From contig CAZFHA010000007.1 of NCBI GenBank assembly GCA_964518595.1, forward strand, positions 1 through 64,000: a stretch of DNA of 64,000 bases. The letters are read 5' to 3'. Below are positions 8,508 to 16,916 of this stretch, piece after piece. The notes beneath the pieces are model-generated. The model ran no database searches. It had not been told where the DNA came from and was given only the letters and a program-made list of their open reading frames with translations. The position numbers and the translations under genes were made by a program. Numbering within the stretch: the first letter of the stretch is position 1; every line of letters starts with the position of its first letter. The stretch comes from CAZFHA01 sp964518595 (GTDB lineage Bacteria > Bacillota > Clostridia > Saccharofermentanales > Saccharofermentanaceae).

Positions 8508-9887
8508 ATGAAATATGCTCAGATAAGTGGAATTATTAATACGGAAGAAGATATTTTTACAGAATTCAAAGAAATCAGTCAGCCAGAATATGAAAGTCGT
8601 CTGGAAAAATTACGAGCCATGGCTCAGGCTAGAGATATAGATGTAATTGTGGTTTATGGTGATAGGGAGCATTTTGCCAGCTTAGAATATCTAACGGGCT
8701 ATGACCCACGGTTTGAGGAAAGCCTGTTAATCCTTAAAAAGGGCAAGACGCCGGATCTAATAGTAGGTCTTGAAGGCAAAGACTATTCCAATATTTGTCC
8801 TTATGAACTAAATCGTCACGTCTATTCCGGCTTTGGGCTACAGGGGCAGCCGAGGGATAACAACAATCTCCTTCAAGTATTAAGAAACTGCGGCCTTTCT
8901 GAAGGTATGAAAGTCGGCATAATCGGCTGGAAATTTTACGATGACACAGGATTTTCTCGCCCCGAGTATATCTTTGATATCCCACATTATATCCTTGAGA
9001 CCTTTAAAAATATTGTGGGTGACGGATTTGTCCAAAATGTCACCGATATTATGATTAATAATGAAAACGGCCTGCGCTTATCCTTAAGCCCTGAAGAAAT
9101 TATTAGAGCTGAGGTGATGAACACTCTAGCCTCAAGGCAGGTTTATAACGTTATCCGCAATCTTTGTGAAGGTATGAGCGAATTCGATGCGACAAAGTTC
9201 TTTGACCTAAGAGGCAACCCCATGTCTACCCACCCCTCTTTGAGTTTTGGAAAAGCTAATGTTGCCTTAGGACTTGCCAGCGTCAGGAATCACACCTATT
9301 TGAAAAAAAATGATATCGTCTCTGTGGGCCTGGGCTACAGACAAGCCATGATACACAGAAGTGCTTTTTTCGTTAATAACGAAAATGAGCTGGCTGAGAT
9401 TGATGAAACCATGCCGACTTTTTACAAACAATATTTTGAACTAATTACTACTTGGTATGAAAAATTAGAAATTGGCATTACCGGCGGAGAAATATATAAT
9501 CAGCTAAAATTCTACATAGAGCCCATGGGCATTGTACTCAACATGGGGCATCAGATTCATAGTGAAGAATGGATTAACAGCTTATTCTACGAAAACTCAA
9601 GGGCAAAGATTCAAAGTGGTATGGCAATTCAGTGTGATTTAATTGGCGCTAAGCAAAATCCCTACGCTACGGTTCACGTAGAAGATGGGATAATCATTGC
9701 TGATGAAGCTTTAAGGAAAGAATTAGAACGCATGGCGCCTAAGGCATATAAAAGAATAATAAACCGCCAAAAATTCATGCGTGAAACACTTCGAATTAAC
9801 ATTAGAGATGAAATTTTGCCTCTATCCGATATTCAAGGAATGCTGTTTATATTTATGGAGAATAGTAAGTTGGTTGTAACGAATTAA
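8508..9887 (+). CDS. M24-family (Xaa-Pro aminopeptidase-like) protein, probable pseudoenzyme
   Basis: A 459-residue protein with a creatinase-type N-terminal domain (about 30-200) containing DVIVVYGDREHFASLEYLTGYDPRFEE, typical of Xaa-Pro peptidases, and a pita-bread C-terminal domain (about 205-410). M24 enzymes need two metals held by Asp, Asp, His, Glu, Glu. Here the expected first Asp pair region reads DIVSVGLGYRQAMIHRS, without either Asp. A His (GHQIHSEEW) and a Glu (VHVEDG) are kept. Peptidase activity is doubtful. The ATG at 8508 has AGGAG upstream. A 50-residue tail follows the fold. Confidence 0.75.
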   Translation: MKYAQISGIINTEEDIFTEFKEISQPEYESRLEKLRAMAQARDIDVIVVYGDREHFASLEYLTGYDPRFEESLLILKKGKTPDLIVGLEGKDYSNICPYELNRHVYSGFGLQGQPRDNNNLLQVLRNCGLSEGMKVGIIGWKFYDDTGFSRPEYIFDIPHYILETFKNIVGDGFVQNVTDIMINNENGLRLSLSPEEIIRAEVMNTLASRQVYNVIRNLCEGMSEFDATKFFDLRGNPMSTHPSLSFGKANVALGLASVRNHTYLKKNDIVSVGLGYRQAMIHRSAFFVNNENELAEIDETMPTFYKQYFELITTWYEKLEIGITGGEIYNQLKFYIEPMGIVLNMGHQIHSEEWINSLFYENSRAKIQSGMAIQCDLIGAKQNPYATVHVEDGIIIADEALRKELERMAPKAYKRIINRQKFMRETLRINIRDEILPLSDIQGMLFIFMENSKLVVTN

Positions 9888-9912
9888 TGATTTTAGGCTA
9901 AATTAATTTCCG

Positions 9913-9940
9913 AATTCTGGGTTTAAAATTCTGGGTCTAA
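9913..9940. repeat. Tandem 14-bp repeat between the M24-like gene and doc
   Basis: AATTCTGGGTTTAA (9913-9926) is followed directly by AATTCTGGGTCTAA (9927-9940), 13 of 14 identical. It abuts the long hairpin at 9941. Confidence 0.7.
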
Positions 9941-9982
9941 AGTGGATAGTAGAGGGTCATCAACAGTGCTCTACTATCCACT
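9941..9982. terminator. 14-bp perfect hairpin at the end of doc
   Basis: AGTGGATAGTAGAG (9941-9954) and CTCTACTATCCACT (9969-9982) form a perfect 14-bp stem with a 14-nt loop. It covers the last codons and stop of doc and lies between two convergent genes, so it may end transcription from both sides. T-runs are weak. Confidence 0.5.
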
Positions 9983-10334
9983 GAAATATATCTTCTGCCT
10001 TCAAGCTTCCCTGAGCCACATTTAATCCTAAAAATATAAGCTCTTCCTGTGTATACTCTAAGTCAAATCCATTCACCTTCAAAAATACTAACATTACATG
10101 TACCCCAATCCGCTTGTTACCATCTATAAATGGATGATTAGCAATTAAGGCATAGCACATCTGTGCAGCTTTATGTTGGATACTAGGATAGAGCTCTTCC
10201 CTTCCAAAACTTTGAAACGGCGACCACAATGCAGACTCTAATAGTCCACGATCAAGTATCCCATCTGATCCACCCGTTTCAGCAATTAGCTGTAAATGAA
10301 CAGCAATCACTTGCTCTACACTTATCCTTATCAT
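9960..10334 (-). CDS. doc: Doc-family (Fic fold) toxin
   Basis: A 124-residue Fic-fold protein with the core motif HPFIDGNKR at residues 67-75 and the leading DRGLLESAL segment typical of Doc. Doc toxins phosphorylate elongation factor Tu and stop translation. The usual Doc motif is HxFxDANKR; here the Ala is Gly, closer to general Fic enzymes, so AMP-transfer is also possible. It overlaps the antitoxin gene by 4 bp (ATGA), so translation is coupled. Confidence 0.85.
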   Translation of the reverse strand: MIRISVEQVIAVHLQLIAETGGSDGILDRGLLESALWSPFQSFGREELYPSIQHKAAQMCYALIANHPFIDGNKRIGVHVMLVFLKVNGFDLEYTQEELIFLGLNVAQGSLKAEDIFQWIVEHC

Positions 10335-10573
10335 TTGGCAAGCTCCTCATAGGCCTTGCGATTTTGATCAATTAGCCGCTTAGAAATGTCCAAGATATCC
10401 TCATCTGACATCTGCTGTTCTTTTTCTAATTGGCTTATTTCCATTACCACATAGCGTGGGACATTGTTTTTTAGAATTATTACTGCACCATTCTCATCTA
10501 CCATCCGAGTGACCCGAGAAAAATTTTGGTTTGCTTCCGTAATTGACATAAGATTCTTTGTATCTACTTTCAA
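10331..10573 (-). CDS. phd: Phd/YefM-family antitoxin
   Basis: An 80-residue protein: an N-terminal Phd/YefM DNA-binding fold (MSITEANQNFSRVTRMVDENG...VIILKNNVPRYVVM) and a charged C-terminal tail (residues about 50-80) that would wrap the toxin. Such antitoxins bind their own promoter and repress it, more tightly with toxin. The TTG at 10573 was chosen: GGGAGG lies 8 bases upstream of it, whereas the upstream GTG at 10582 overlaps that site. It precedes doc in one operon. Confidence 0.85.
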   Translation of the reverse strand: MKVDTKNLMSITEANQNFSRVTRMVDENGAVIILKNNVPRYVVMEISQLEKEQQMSDEDILDISKRLIDQNRKAYEELAK

Positions 10574-10599
10574 GTTTGACACCTCCCTTCGCTGCTTCT

Positions 10600-10605
10600 A
10601 TTATA
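10600..10605 (-). promoter_or_regulatory. -10 element of the phd-doc operon
   Basis: TATAAT on the minus strand, 27 bp before the antitoxin start. No good -35 is seen 17 bp further up, as is common for autorepressed toxin-antitoxin promoters. Confidence 0.5.
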
Positions 10606-10763
10606 ACATAAATAGGCTAAATTAATCCTATTTTTTGAATTTCCGAGACACATAAGCACCAAAAATTCAACCTACAGTTGAATTGCGCTAATTTTCAAGT
10701 ACAGAGTTATTGAATGATCCTAAAACAAAACGTATTATCATATTCTCGGAGGTACGGAAAACT

Positions 10764-11594
10764 ATGCGTGAAATTTTGGCCAGAAACATATCCCAATATA
10801 GAAAAGCCATGGGAATCACTCAAGAGTCCTTGGCTGATAAACTTGGAATCACCTTTCAAGCAGTAAGCAAGTGGGAGACGGGTCAAACGATCCCTGATAC
10901 CATGCTGTTACCGGAAATCGCCAAAATATTTGGGGTCAGTGTAGATAAACTCATGGGTTATTCTGCTTTTGCTGAGGATGTTTCTTACTATGAGGATGAA
11001 TACAAAAAAGCGGAATACTTTTGGGGCGTTGAACCTTCGGACATGTGCCTAAGGGTGCTAAAACTACTCCCCCCTACCCGACCTTTGAAACTGCTGGATA
11101 TCGGTTGCGGTGAAGGAAAGGATGCGGTCTTTTTTGCCCGTTGTGGCTATGAAGTAAGTGCTTTTGATATATCCGCCTCCGGGCTTGAAAAAACGAAACG
11201 ACTAGCCGAAAAAGCTCAGGTTCAGGTTAAAACTTTTCGTGCCAATATCTGGGATTACCGGCTGGAAGAAGATTACGATATCCTCTACTCTAGCGGTGTA
11301 TTCCACTATATTAAGCCGGAATTACGGGCTGATATCATGGAAAACTACAAGTCACATGTTACCCCCAATGGTCTGGTTGCTTTTCAGGTTTTTGTAGAGA
11401 AGCCCTTTATCGCTCCCCCGCCAGAACAAGAGGAGCATTCCTATTTTTGGCAATCTGGAAGGCTGTTTACCGCCTTTCATGACTGGCAGATAGATGAATG
11501 CACCGAAAATATCTTTGATTGTAATTCCTCCGGTATCCCTCACCAACACGGGGATAACCGCTTGTTTGCCAGGAAAGTATCGGTTCAATTGTAA
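10764..11594 (+). CDS. XRE HTH domain fused to a TehB-like SAM methyltransferase
   Basis: A 276-residue fusion. Residues 5-60 are a Cro/C1 helix-turn-helix (YRKAMGITQESLADKLGITFQAVSKWE). Residues 85-270 are a class I methyltransferase with motif I LLDIGCGEGKDAVFF (near 109), an acidic AFDISASGLEK strand and SSGVFHYI. TehB relatives methylate tellurite or small thiols. The fusion suggests a regulator whose effector domain binds or methylates a small molecule. The ATG at 10764 follows CGGAGG. It is a single-gene unit. Confidence 0.8.
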   Translation: MREILARNISQYRKAMGITQESLADKLGITFQAVSKWETGQTIPDTMLLPEIAKIFGVSVDKLMGYSAFAEDVSYYEDEYKKAEYFWGVEPSDMCLRVLKLLPPTRPLKLLDIGCGEGKDAVFFARCGYEVSAFDISASGLEKTKRLAEKAQVQVKTFRANIWDYRLEEDYDILYSSGVFHYIKPELRADIMENYKSHVTPNGLVAFQVFVEKPFIAPPPEQEEHSYFWQSGRLFTAFHDWQIDECTENIFDCNSSGIPHQHGDNRLFARKVSVQL

Positions 11595-11619
11595 ATGGAG
11601 CTTGGCAGTGTCATTTTAT

Positions 11620-12330
11620 TTAAAATGGCACTGCTGACCTTTCAAAAGGAACGCCATGTCCAGGATAAATCATTTTTACAGGAAGCTTTTTTAACTTAGC
11701 TAGGCTGCTGTCTAGCAGATCAAAATTTAGCGCGTTCTGCGCTTGGCAAGGTTTCTTAACATTGGCCCAAGTATCGCCAGCAATTAGATCTCCATTTGGG
11801 AAAAGTATGCCAATAGAACCTAGGCTATGGCCAGGAATATGAACGATCTGAGCATCAAGACCGTAAGCTAAGAGGGTATCACCATCGAGCAAATAGATAT
11901 CTGGTTTAAAAGAATCAAAATCCGCAAGGCTTCTTTGTGTAACTTTTGTTATGGTCTTTTTCAGTAATACAAAGGCCAATCTATAACTCAGGGAACGGTA
12001 GCTAAAACTTTCCATCCATTTCTGCAAAGTAGGATTTTCTACTAAGTCTTTATCGCCAACATGAATTGCAATTTTGGCCTGATACAAATTCTTGATGTAA
12101 GCAGCATTAAATGCATGATCACAATCACCGTGGGTTAGCACAATTAAACGAAGATCGTTACCCGTACACCCCGCACTCTCAAGGGCAGCAGTTAGTAGTT
12201 CTCTTCTACTGGTGGGTTTCTTGTCAGTAACAATATGCCCCCCTGTATCAAAAAGAATAAAACCCTTTTCTGTCTTAATTAAGTAGCAGTTTACGCCATT
12301 TAAATTGATTCGCAAAATTGTTGTACTCAT
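11620..12330 (-). CDS. Metallo-beta-lactamase-fold hydrolase
   Basis: A 236-residue MBL-fold protein with NCYLIKTEKGFILFDTGG, the metal motif LTHGDCDHAFNA, HIPGHSLGSIG and GDTWAN, ending in YPGHG. The classic HxHxDH motif is here HxDxDH, a known subgroup variant that still binds zinc or iron. The ATG at 12330 has GGAGG seven bases upstream, inside the end of padR. It is the second gene of a padR operon, so its substrate is probably tied to the PadR signal. Confidence 0.8.
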   Translation of the reverse strand: MSTTILRINLNGVNCYLIKTEKGFILFDTGGHIVTDKKPTSRRELLTAALESAGCTGNDLRLIVLTHGDCDHAFNAAYIKNLYQAKIAIHVGDKDLVENPTLQKWMESFSYRSLSYRLAFVLLKKTITKVTQRSLADFDSFKPDIYLLDGDTLLAYGLDAQIVHIPGHSLGSIGILFPNGDLIAGDTWANVKKPCQAQNALNFDLLDSSLAKLKKLPVKMIYPGHGVPFERSAVPF

Positions 12331-12332
12331 AA

Positions 12333-12878
12333 TCAAGCCTCCAAATGCAATAAATCCGCCAATTTGTTTTTAGCTTTTATGTGTTGACACCACCGTATGG
12401 TTTCAGCGGTAACACAGATACCATAATATAGAGTAGAAAGTTTGTAATAATATTGATCCTTATTTTCTAATTTATCATAGTGTTCTTTTAAGGCCTGTAA
12501 CTTGCGCAAGTAGCTTTCATTATTCATTTGGTATTCTGATAGTTGCTGGTTCCGGTTTTCATCCGATAGGTTATCAAAAAAATACACTTTGGCTAAATGC
12601 ACGTTTGTTCCATCTAGCACGTTCATAGGGGACACTAACCACGCATTAAAGAATTTTTCACCTTCAGCGGTAATTTGATAAAAAATTTTTTTCCTATTCC
12701 CATAAGGCTTTTCATACATTAAGAGGTGTCCATCGCTTGTCAAACGCTTTAAGCCTGGGTACAAACTCCCATAACTGGCTCTATAAAATACACCGACTCC
12801 TGCTTCTATCTTCTTTTTAAGTTCATAGCCAGTTAAATCTTCATTTAGCAACATGCCAAGAACTATGTAATGTAACAC
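12333..12878 (-). CDS. PadR-family transcriptional regulator
   Basis: A 181-residue PadR protein: N-terminal winged helix (LLNEDLTGYELKKKIEAGVG, YGSLYPGLKRLTSDGHL, FYQITAEGEKFF) and a C-terminal helical dimer arm (about 95-175). PadR proteins repress their own operon until a small ligand, often a phenolic or drug, binds. The GTG at 12878 has AGGAGG six bases upstream. It overlaps the ribosome binding site of the MBL gene. An ATAT-rich operator lies just before it. Confidence 0.85.
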   Translation of the reverse strand: MLHYIVLGMLLNEDLTGYELKKKIEAGVGVFYRASYGSLYPGLKRLTSDGHLLMYEKPYGNRKKIFYQITAEGEKFFNAWLVSPMNVLDGTNVHLAKVYFFDNLSDENRNQQLSEYQMNNESYLRKLQALKEHYDKLENKDQYYYKLSTLYYGICVTAETIRWCQHIKAKNKLADLLHLEA

Positions 12879-12892
12879 AATCTACCTCCTAG

Positions 12893-12911
12893 ATATATCG
12901 AATAGATATAT
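12893..12911. promoter_or_regulatory. PadR-type operator
   Basis: ATATATC (12893-12899), 5-bp spacer, GATATAT (12905-12911): an inverted repeat of the ATAT-type used by PadR repressors, placed between the promoter -10 and the padR ribosome binding site. Confidence 0.6.
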
Positions 12912-12938
12912 TTTGAATAAAGAACATCCCTTTGTCAA
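12910..12938 (-). promoter_or_regulatory. Promoter of the padR-MBL operon
   Basis: On the minus strand TTGACA (12938-12933) is followed after 17 bp by CAAAAT (12915-12910). The -10 abuts the inverted repeat, fitting repression by PadR. Confidence 0.5.
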
Positions 12939-13004
12939 GACATAACCGCAGTTTTATATTTATTACTTGCTTAATCTTCTGAATTTATTCCATCCCTATC
13001 CCAC

Positions 13005-13853
13005 TCAACAGACATGCAAATGATTACTCTTAATCATCCCCTCCGGATCATCAAGAGATAGCTGAATAAACTGCGAAGGCGTCACCCCAAAGCACTGTTT
13101 AAAGATTCGATAAAAGCTACGCACACTCTCGAAGCCGCTACTAATAGCCACGTCGGTAACGGCAGTATTCTGCTCTAAAAGCATGGTCGCCGCTGCTCTT
13201 GAGCGAAGCCTTCCTAAATATTCTGGAATACTACAACCAACATTTTTGTTAAAGGTGTGGGATATGCTGCTACGGCTATAGCCAAGGGAAGTGGCGATCT
13301 CTTGTAGGGAGAGCGGTTGCAAATAATGTCCATGCAAGTAATCCAGAATGTCCCGGGTAACATTTTGATCGCTGTTGTAATCTTTGCTATCCATCTGAAT
13401 ATGTTCCAAAAGCAAGCCTAAAATCACATAGCAATGACCGCGCATCAGAAAGGAGTCTTTGCCCTCATCGCCCTCCTGGGATAAAATGCCCAGAGAACGA
13501 CCGATTTCAGCGCTGGAAGTACCGGCAGTGAGGTGAAGAACCTGACAGCGCCGCCCTTCTATCTTCTGTTGAAACATAGGAATATAATCAATCGGAATAA
13601 CCATAACATAGGTGTCTGTTTCCGGTGAGGAATTGTAGCGGTGAACAGCATAACCTGGCACGGCCAATAAATCTCCGGCCTGCAGCCGGAAGATTCTGCC
13701 ATCTGCCGCAGCTTCCAGTTCTCCACTGGTCACATAAACCAGTTCCCAGGAGCTATGGAAATGGGGCATACAGACATTGCCTATCATCTGCCAGCAAGTG
13801 GGGTAATGATGAGCATCCCGCTGTACTTCATAGACGCCTAATGTTTTCGACAT
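13005..13853 (-). CDS. AraC-family regulator with cupin sensor domain
   Basis: A 282-residue regulator. Residues 25-115 form a cupin-like sugar-binding domain (MPHFHSSWELVYVTSGELEA, LQAGDLLAVPGYAVHRY). Residues 170-270 hold the two AraC helix-turn-helix units (LQEIATSLGYSRSSISHTF and VTDVAISSGFESVRSFYRIFKQ). AAGGAG precedes the ATG. It is divergent from the oxidoreductase/isomerase operon at 13987 and is its likely activator. Confidence 0.85.
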   Translation of the reverse strand: MSKTLGVYEVQRDAHHYPTCWQMIGNVCMPHFHSSWELVYVTSGELEAAADGRIFRLQAGDLLAVPGYAVHRYNSSPETDTYVMVIPIDYIPMFQQKIEGRRCQVLHLTAGTSSAEIGRSLGILSQEGDEGKDSFLMRGHCYVILGLLLEHIQMDSKDYNSDQNVTRDILDYLHGHYLQPLSLQEIATSLGYSRSSISHTFNKNVGCSIPEYLGRLRSRAAATMLLEQNTAVTDVAISSGFESVRSFYRIFKQCFGVTPSQFIQLSLDDPEGMIKSNHLHVC

Positions 13854-13937
13854 GCCAAAGTCTCCTTAGCTTAAATATTTGCATTATTTGGCACAAACTA
13901 ATTCCTTAGTGGCATACAGTTTTACTTTGATTTTTAT

Positions 13938-13943
13938 TATAAT
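13938..13943 (+). promoter_or_regulatory. -10 element of the Gfo/Idh/MocA operon
   Basis: TATAAT lies 44 bp before the first gene of the operon. No consensus -35 is present, as expected of a promoter that needs an AraC activator. Confidence 0.5.
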
Positions 13944-13986
13944 GTCGTTAATCAGCAAAATCAATTAAAAACTAAGAGGTGTAGAT

Positions 13987-15060
13987 ATGGCAAATTTAAA
14001 AGTAGGAATCATCGGATGTGGCGGAATTGCTAACAATAAGCACTTACCGGCTATTGCTAAAGTCGGCTTAGCCGATATCGTCGCATTCTGCGATATTGTT
14101 GAAGAACGGGCACAAACTGCCGCTGCAAAATATGGCATTGAAGGAGCGGCTGTTTTTCAAGATTACAAGGAGCTTCTGGCACTGGATTTGGATGCCGTTT
14201 ATGTTTGCACACCGAACCGCAGCCACAGTGAGATTTCTATTGCTGCCTTACACTCTGGTAAGCATGTCATGTGCGAAAAGCCTATGGCAATGAATTATCA
14301 AGAGGCACTGGCGATGTGTGATGCTGCCAAGGAAACAGGAAAGCTCTTGACTATCGGATACCAGAACCGCTTCCGCGCCGATAGCCGTTACTTGAAGACA
14401 GAATGTGATAATGGCGAATTAGGTGAGGTCTACTACGCCAAGGCTAAGGCCATCCGCCGTAGAGCTGTACCTACCTGGGGTGTTTTTCTCAATGAATATG
14501 AACAAGGCGGCGGACCTCTGATTGATATCGGCACTCATGCTCTGGATCTGACCCTATGGATGATGAACAACTATAAAGTTAAGTCCGTGGTAGGAACAAC
14601 CTATCACAAGCTTAATAATGAGACCCAGCCCGCCAATGCCTTTGGCCCTTGGAATCCGGAAGAGTTTACCGTGGAAGACAGCGCTTTTGGTTTTATTATT
14701 ATGGAAAATGGTGCGACTATTACCTTGGAAGCCAGCTGGGCACTGAATACACTGGACGTCAATGAAGCCAAAACCGTGCTCTGCGGTACTAAGGCCGGTG
14801 CCGATATGAACGACGGTCTAATCATTAACGGCACTAAGAACGATCGTCAATACACCTTAAAGCCAGACTTGGATATGGGTGAAGTGGCCTTTTTTGAAGG
14901 TGCTCAGGATACACCGGAAATCTTAGAACAAAGGACATTCCTTCGGGCGGTCATGGGTGAGGGTGAGCTGGTGGTGTTGCCGGAACAGGCAGCCGCTGTT
15001 ACCCAAGTGTTGGACGCCATTTATCAGTCAGCTCGTGAAGGCAAGCAGATTGTCCTGTAA
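13987..15060 (+). CDS. Gfo/Idh/MocA-family oxidoreductase (first)
   Basis: A 357-residue NAD(P)-dependent dehydrogenase: Rossmann motif GIIGCGGIANNKH at the N-terminus, the family CEKPMA motif near residue 96 whose Lys is catalytic, and a C-terminal alpha/beta domain with GGGPLIDIGTHALDL, whose Asp and His serve catalysis. Members oxidise a hydroxyl of inositols, sugars or glycosides. AAGAGGTG precedes the ATG. It leads a four-gene operon with two TIM-barrel isomerases and a second oxidoreductase. Confidence 0.9.
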   Translation: MANLKVGIIGCGGIANNKHLPAIAKVGLADIVAFCDIVEERAQTAAAKYGIEGAAVFQDYKELLALDLDAVYVCTPNRSHSEISIAALHSGKHVMCEKPMAMNYQEALAMCDAAKETGKLLTIGYQNRFRADSRYLKTECDNGELGEVYYAKAKAIRRRAVPTWGVFLNEYEQGGGPLIDIGTHALDLTLWMMNNYKVKSVVGTTYHKLNNETQPANAFGPWNPEEFTVEDSAFGFIIMENGATITLEASWALNTLDVNEAKTVLCGTKAGADMNDGLIINGTKNDRQYTLKPDLDMGEVAFFEGAQDTPEILEQRTFLRAVMGEGELVVLPEQAAAVTQVLDAIYQSAREGKQIVL

Positions 15061-15152
15061 TTTTTCAGCCCAATTAGTGCTTTGGGTCTTTGTATCTGCT
15101 CTTTTATTCTAAGAAAGCTTGAAAGGATATTCATGCTTTGAAAGGAGTCAAT

Positions 15153-15896
15153 ATGCCATTAGTTAGAGACTTTTCGATCCAACTCTATTCCCTACGGGAA
15201 GAAACTGCCCAAGATTTTGCGGCAGTTTTAGAGCGTCTGGGTCAGATCGGCTATACCGGGGTTGAATTTGCCGGTTATGGTGAGTTTTCAGCACCAGAAA
15301 TGCGTCAGCTTTTGGATCGCAATCAGCTTCGTTCGGTGGGAAGCCACGTTTCTTTAGAACGTTTACGAGAGAATTTGGCAGAAGAATTAGCCTATAATCA
15401 AGTTCTGGGTACAGACTACATTATTGTTCCTTGGTCGGACATCAAGACCAGAAGTGAGGCGGAAGTTTTGGCTGCTGAGCTTACCCTATTGGGGCAAAAA
15501 ATTACCTCAGCTGGTTTTGGCTTTGCCTATCATAATCATGATCACGAGCTGGTTCTGACTGAGGGTCAAAGGCTTATGGATATCCTACTGGAGAAGGTGC
15601 CCTCTTCCCTGATGGACTGGGAGATGGATCTTTTTTGGGGCGCCTATGCCGGCATTGATTTATCCGCGACCCTGAAGCGCTATAGTAATAGAATCCGTCT
15701 ATTACACCTAAAGCAGATGAAGGATTTTGAAAGTAAACTTTGTGTTGATCTGGACGAAGGGGTTTTGGATTTTTCGCAATTGATTCAAGAGGCTCAGTCT
15801 ATTGGGGTGAAGCATTTTATCCTTGAGCAGGAGGCCTTTGCAGTTTCACCCTTCACCAGTGTAGAAAAAGGCTATCGCCATATTATGAGTTTATAA
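15153..15896 (+). CDS. Sugar phosphate isomerase/epimerase-like TIM-barrel protein (first)
   Basis: A 247-residue AP-endonuclease-2-type TIM barrel. It begins IQLYSLREETAQDF, has YTGVEFAGY, the metal-site segment YHNHDHEL near residue 130, and ends with HFILEQEAF. Relatives are IolE, IolI and 3-keto-glycoside lyases or hydratases. ATG 15153 was preferred to the TTG at 15138 because AAAGGAG lies between them. A small hairpin (15069-15086) is in the 92-bp gap before it. Confidence 0.85.
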   Translation: MPLVRDFSIQLYSLREETAQDFAAVLERLGQIGYTGVEFAGYGEFSAPEMRQLLDRNQLRSVGSHVSLERLRENLAEELAYNQVLGTDYIIVPWSDIKTRSEAEVLAAELTLLGQKITSAGFGFAYHNHDHELVLTEGQRLMDILLEKVPSSLMDWEMDLFWGAYAGIDLSATLKRYSNRIRLLHLKQMKDFESKLCVDLDEGVLDFSQLIQEAQSIGVKHFILEQEAFAVSPFTSVEKGYRHIMSL

Positions 15897-15919
15897 AGTA
15901 AAGTTTTAAGGAGATACGT

Positions 15920-16885
15920 ATGAAACTTAGTGTATTTACCGTCCCCCTCTATGATCGTTCTACTGAAGAGGCTTTTGCCTATTTAAGCCAAAGAGGCGTA
16001 CAGATGGTTGAAATTGGTACGGGTGGTTTTCCCGGAACCGGTCACTGCAACCCCACTGAGCTTTTAGCCAGCCCTGCTAAACTGCAGCAGTTTAAAGACT
16101 TATTAGAGAAATACCATTTAGAGATTAGCGCTTTTAGCTGCCACTCAAATCACGTACATCCTGACGCTGCCATTCGTCAGCAGGCGGCAGCGGATTTCGC
16201 AACCACCTTAAAATTGGCAGAGAAAATGGATATTCATACGGTAGTTACTTTCTCCGGCTGTCCCGGAGACCAAGAGGGCGCTCGCTATTCTAACTGGGTA
16301 ACTTGCGCTTGGCCGGAAGATTTCCAGAAGATTTTGGCCTATCAGTGGGACGATGTTTTGATTCCTTTCTGGAAGGAGGCAGCTGCTCAAGCCGCAGATT
16401 ACGGGGTTGATAAAATTGCTCTGGAGATGCACCCGGGCTTCTGCGTTTATAATCCGGCTACCCTCCTGCGTCTGCGCAGTGCAGTAGGTGAGGCCATCGG
16501 AGCTAACTTTGACCCTAGTCACCTCTATTGGCAGGGTATGGATCCAGTTGCCGCTATCCGATCTTTAAAAGGTGCAATCTATCATTTTCACGCCAAGGAT
16601 ACAAATATTAACAAGCAGAATACTGCTGAAAATGGTGTTCTGGATACTGGTAATTTAGGCGATATCTCTAATCGTTCCTGGCTGTTCCGTACAGTTGGTT
16701 ATGGTCATGATGCCGGACAATGGAAGGACACTCTGTCAGCCCTTCGGATCAATGGTTACGATGGTGCCATTAGTATTGAGCATGAGGATGCTTTAATGTC
16801 TGTAGAAGAGGGTCTCGATAAGGCTATTCACTTTCTCCATGATGTCATAATTAAAGACAACCCCGGCCAGCTGTGGTGGACATAA
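15920..16885 (+). CDS. Sugar phosphate isomerase/epimerase-like TIM-barrel protein (second)
   Basis: A 321-residue TIM barrel larger than its neighbour. Metal ligands can be placed in IALEMHPGF, NFDPSHLYWQGMD, FHAKDTNIN and ISIEHED, the set seen in the IolE/xylose isomerase-like superfamily. AAGGAGA precedes the ATG and the gap to the previous gene is 23 bp. It likely acts on the keto product of the adjacent dehydrogenases; the exact substrate is unknown. Confidence 0.85.
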   Translation: MKLSVFTVPLYDRSTEEAFAYLSQRGVQMVEIGTGGFPGTGHCNPTELLASPAKLQQFKDLLEKYHLEISAFSCHSNHVHPDAAIRQQAAADFATTLKLAEKMDIHTVVTFSGCPGDQEGARYSNWVTCAWPEDFQKILAYQWDDVLIPFWKEAAAQAADYGVDKIALEMHPGFCVYNPATLLRLRSAVGEAIGANFDPSHLYWQGMDPVAAIRSLKGAIYHFHAKDTNINKQNTAENGVLDTGNLGDISNRSWLFRTVGYGHDAGQWKDTLSALRINGYDGAISIEHEDALMSVEEGLDKAIHFLHDVIIKDNPGQLWWT

Positions 16886-16916
16886 GGATTTTGACAGAAA
16901 GTAAGGGAAATACATA

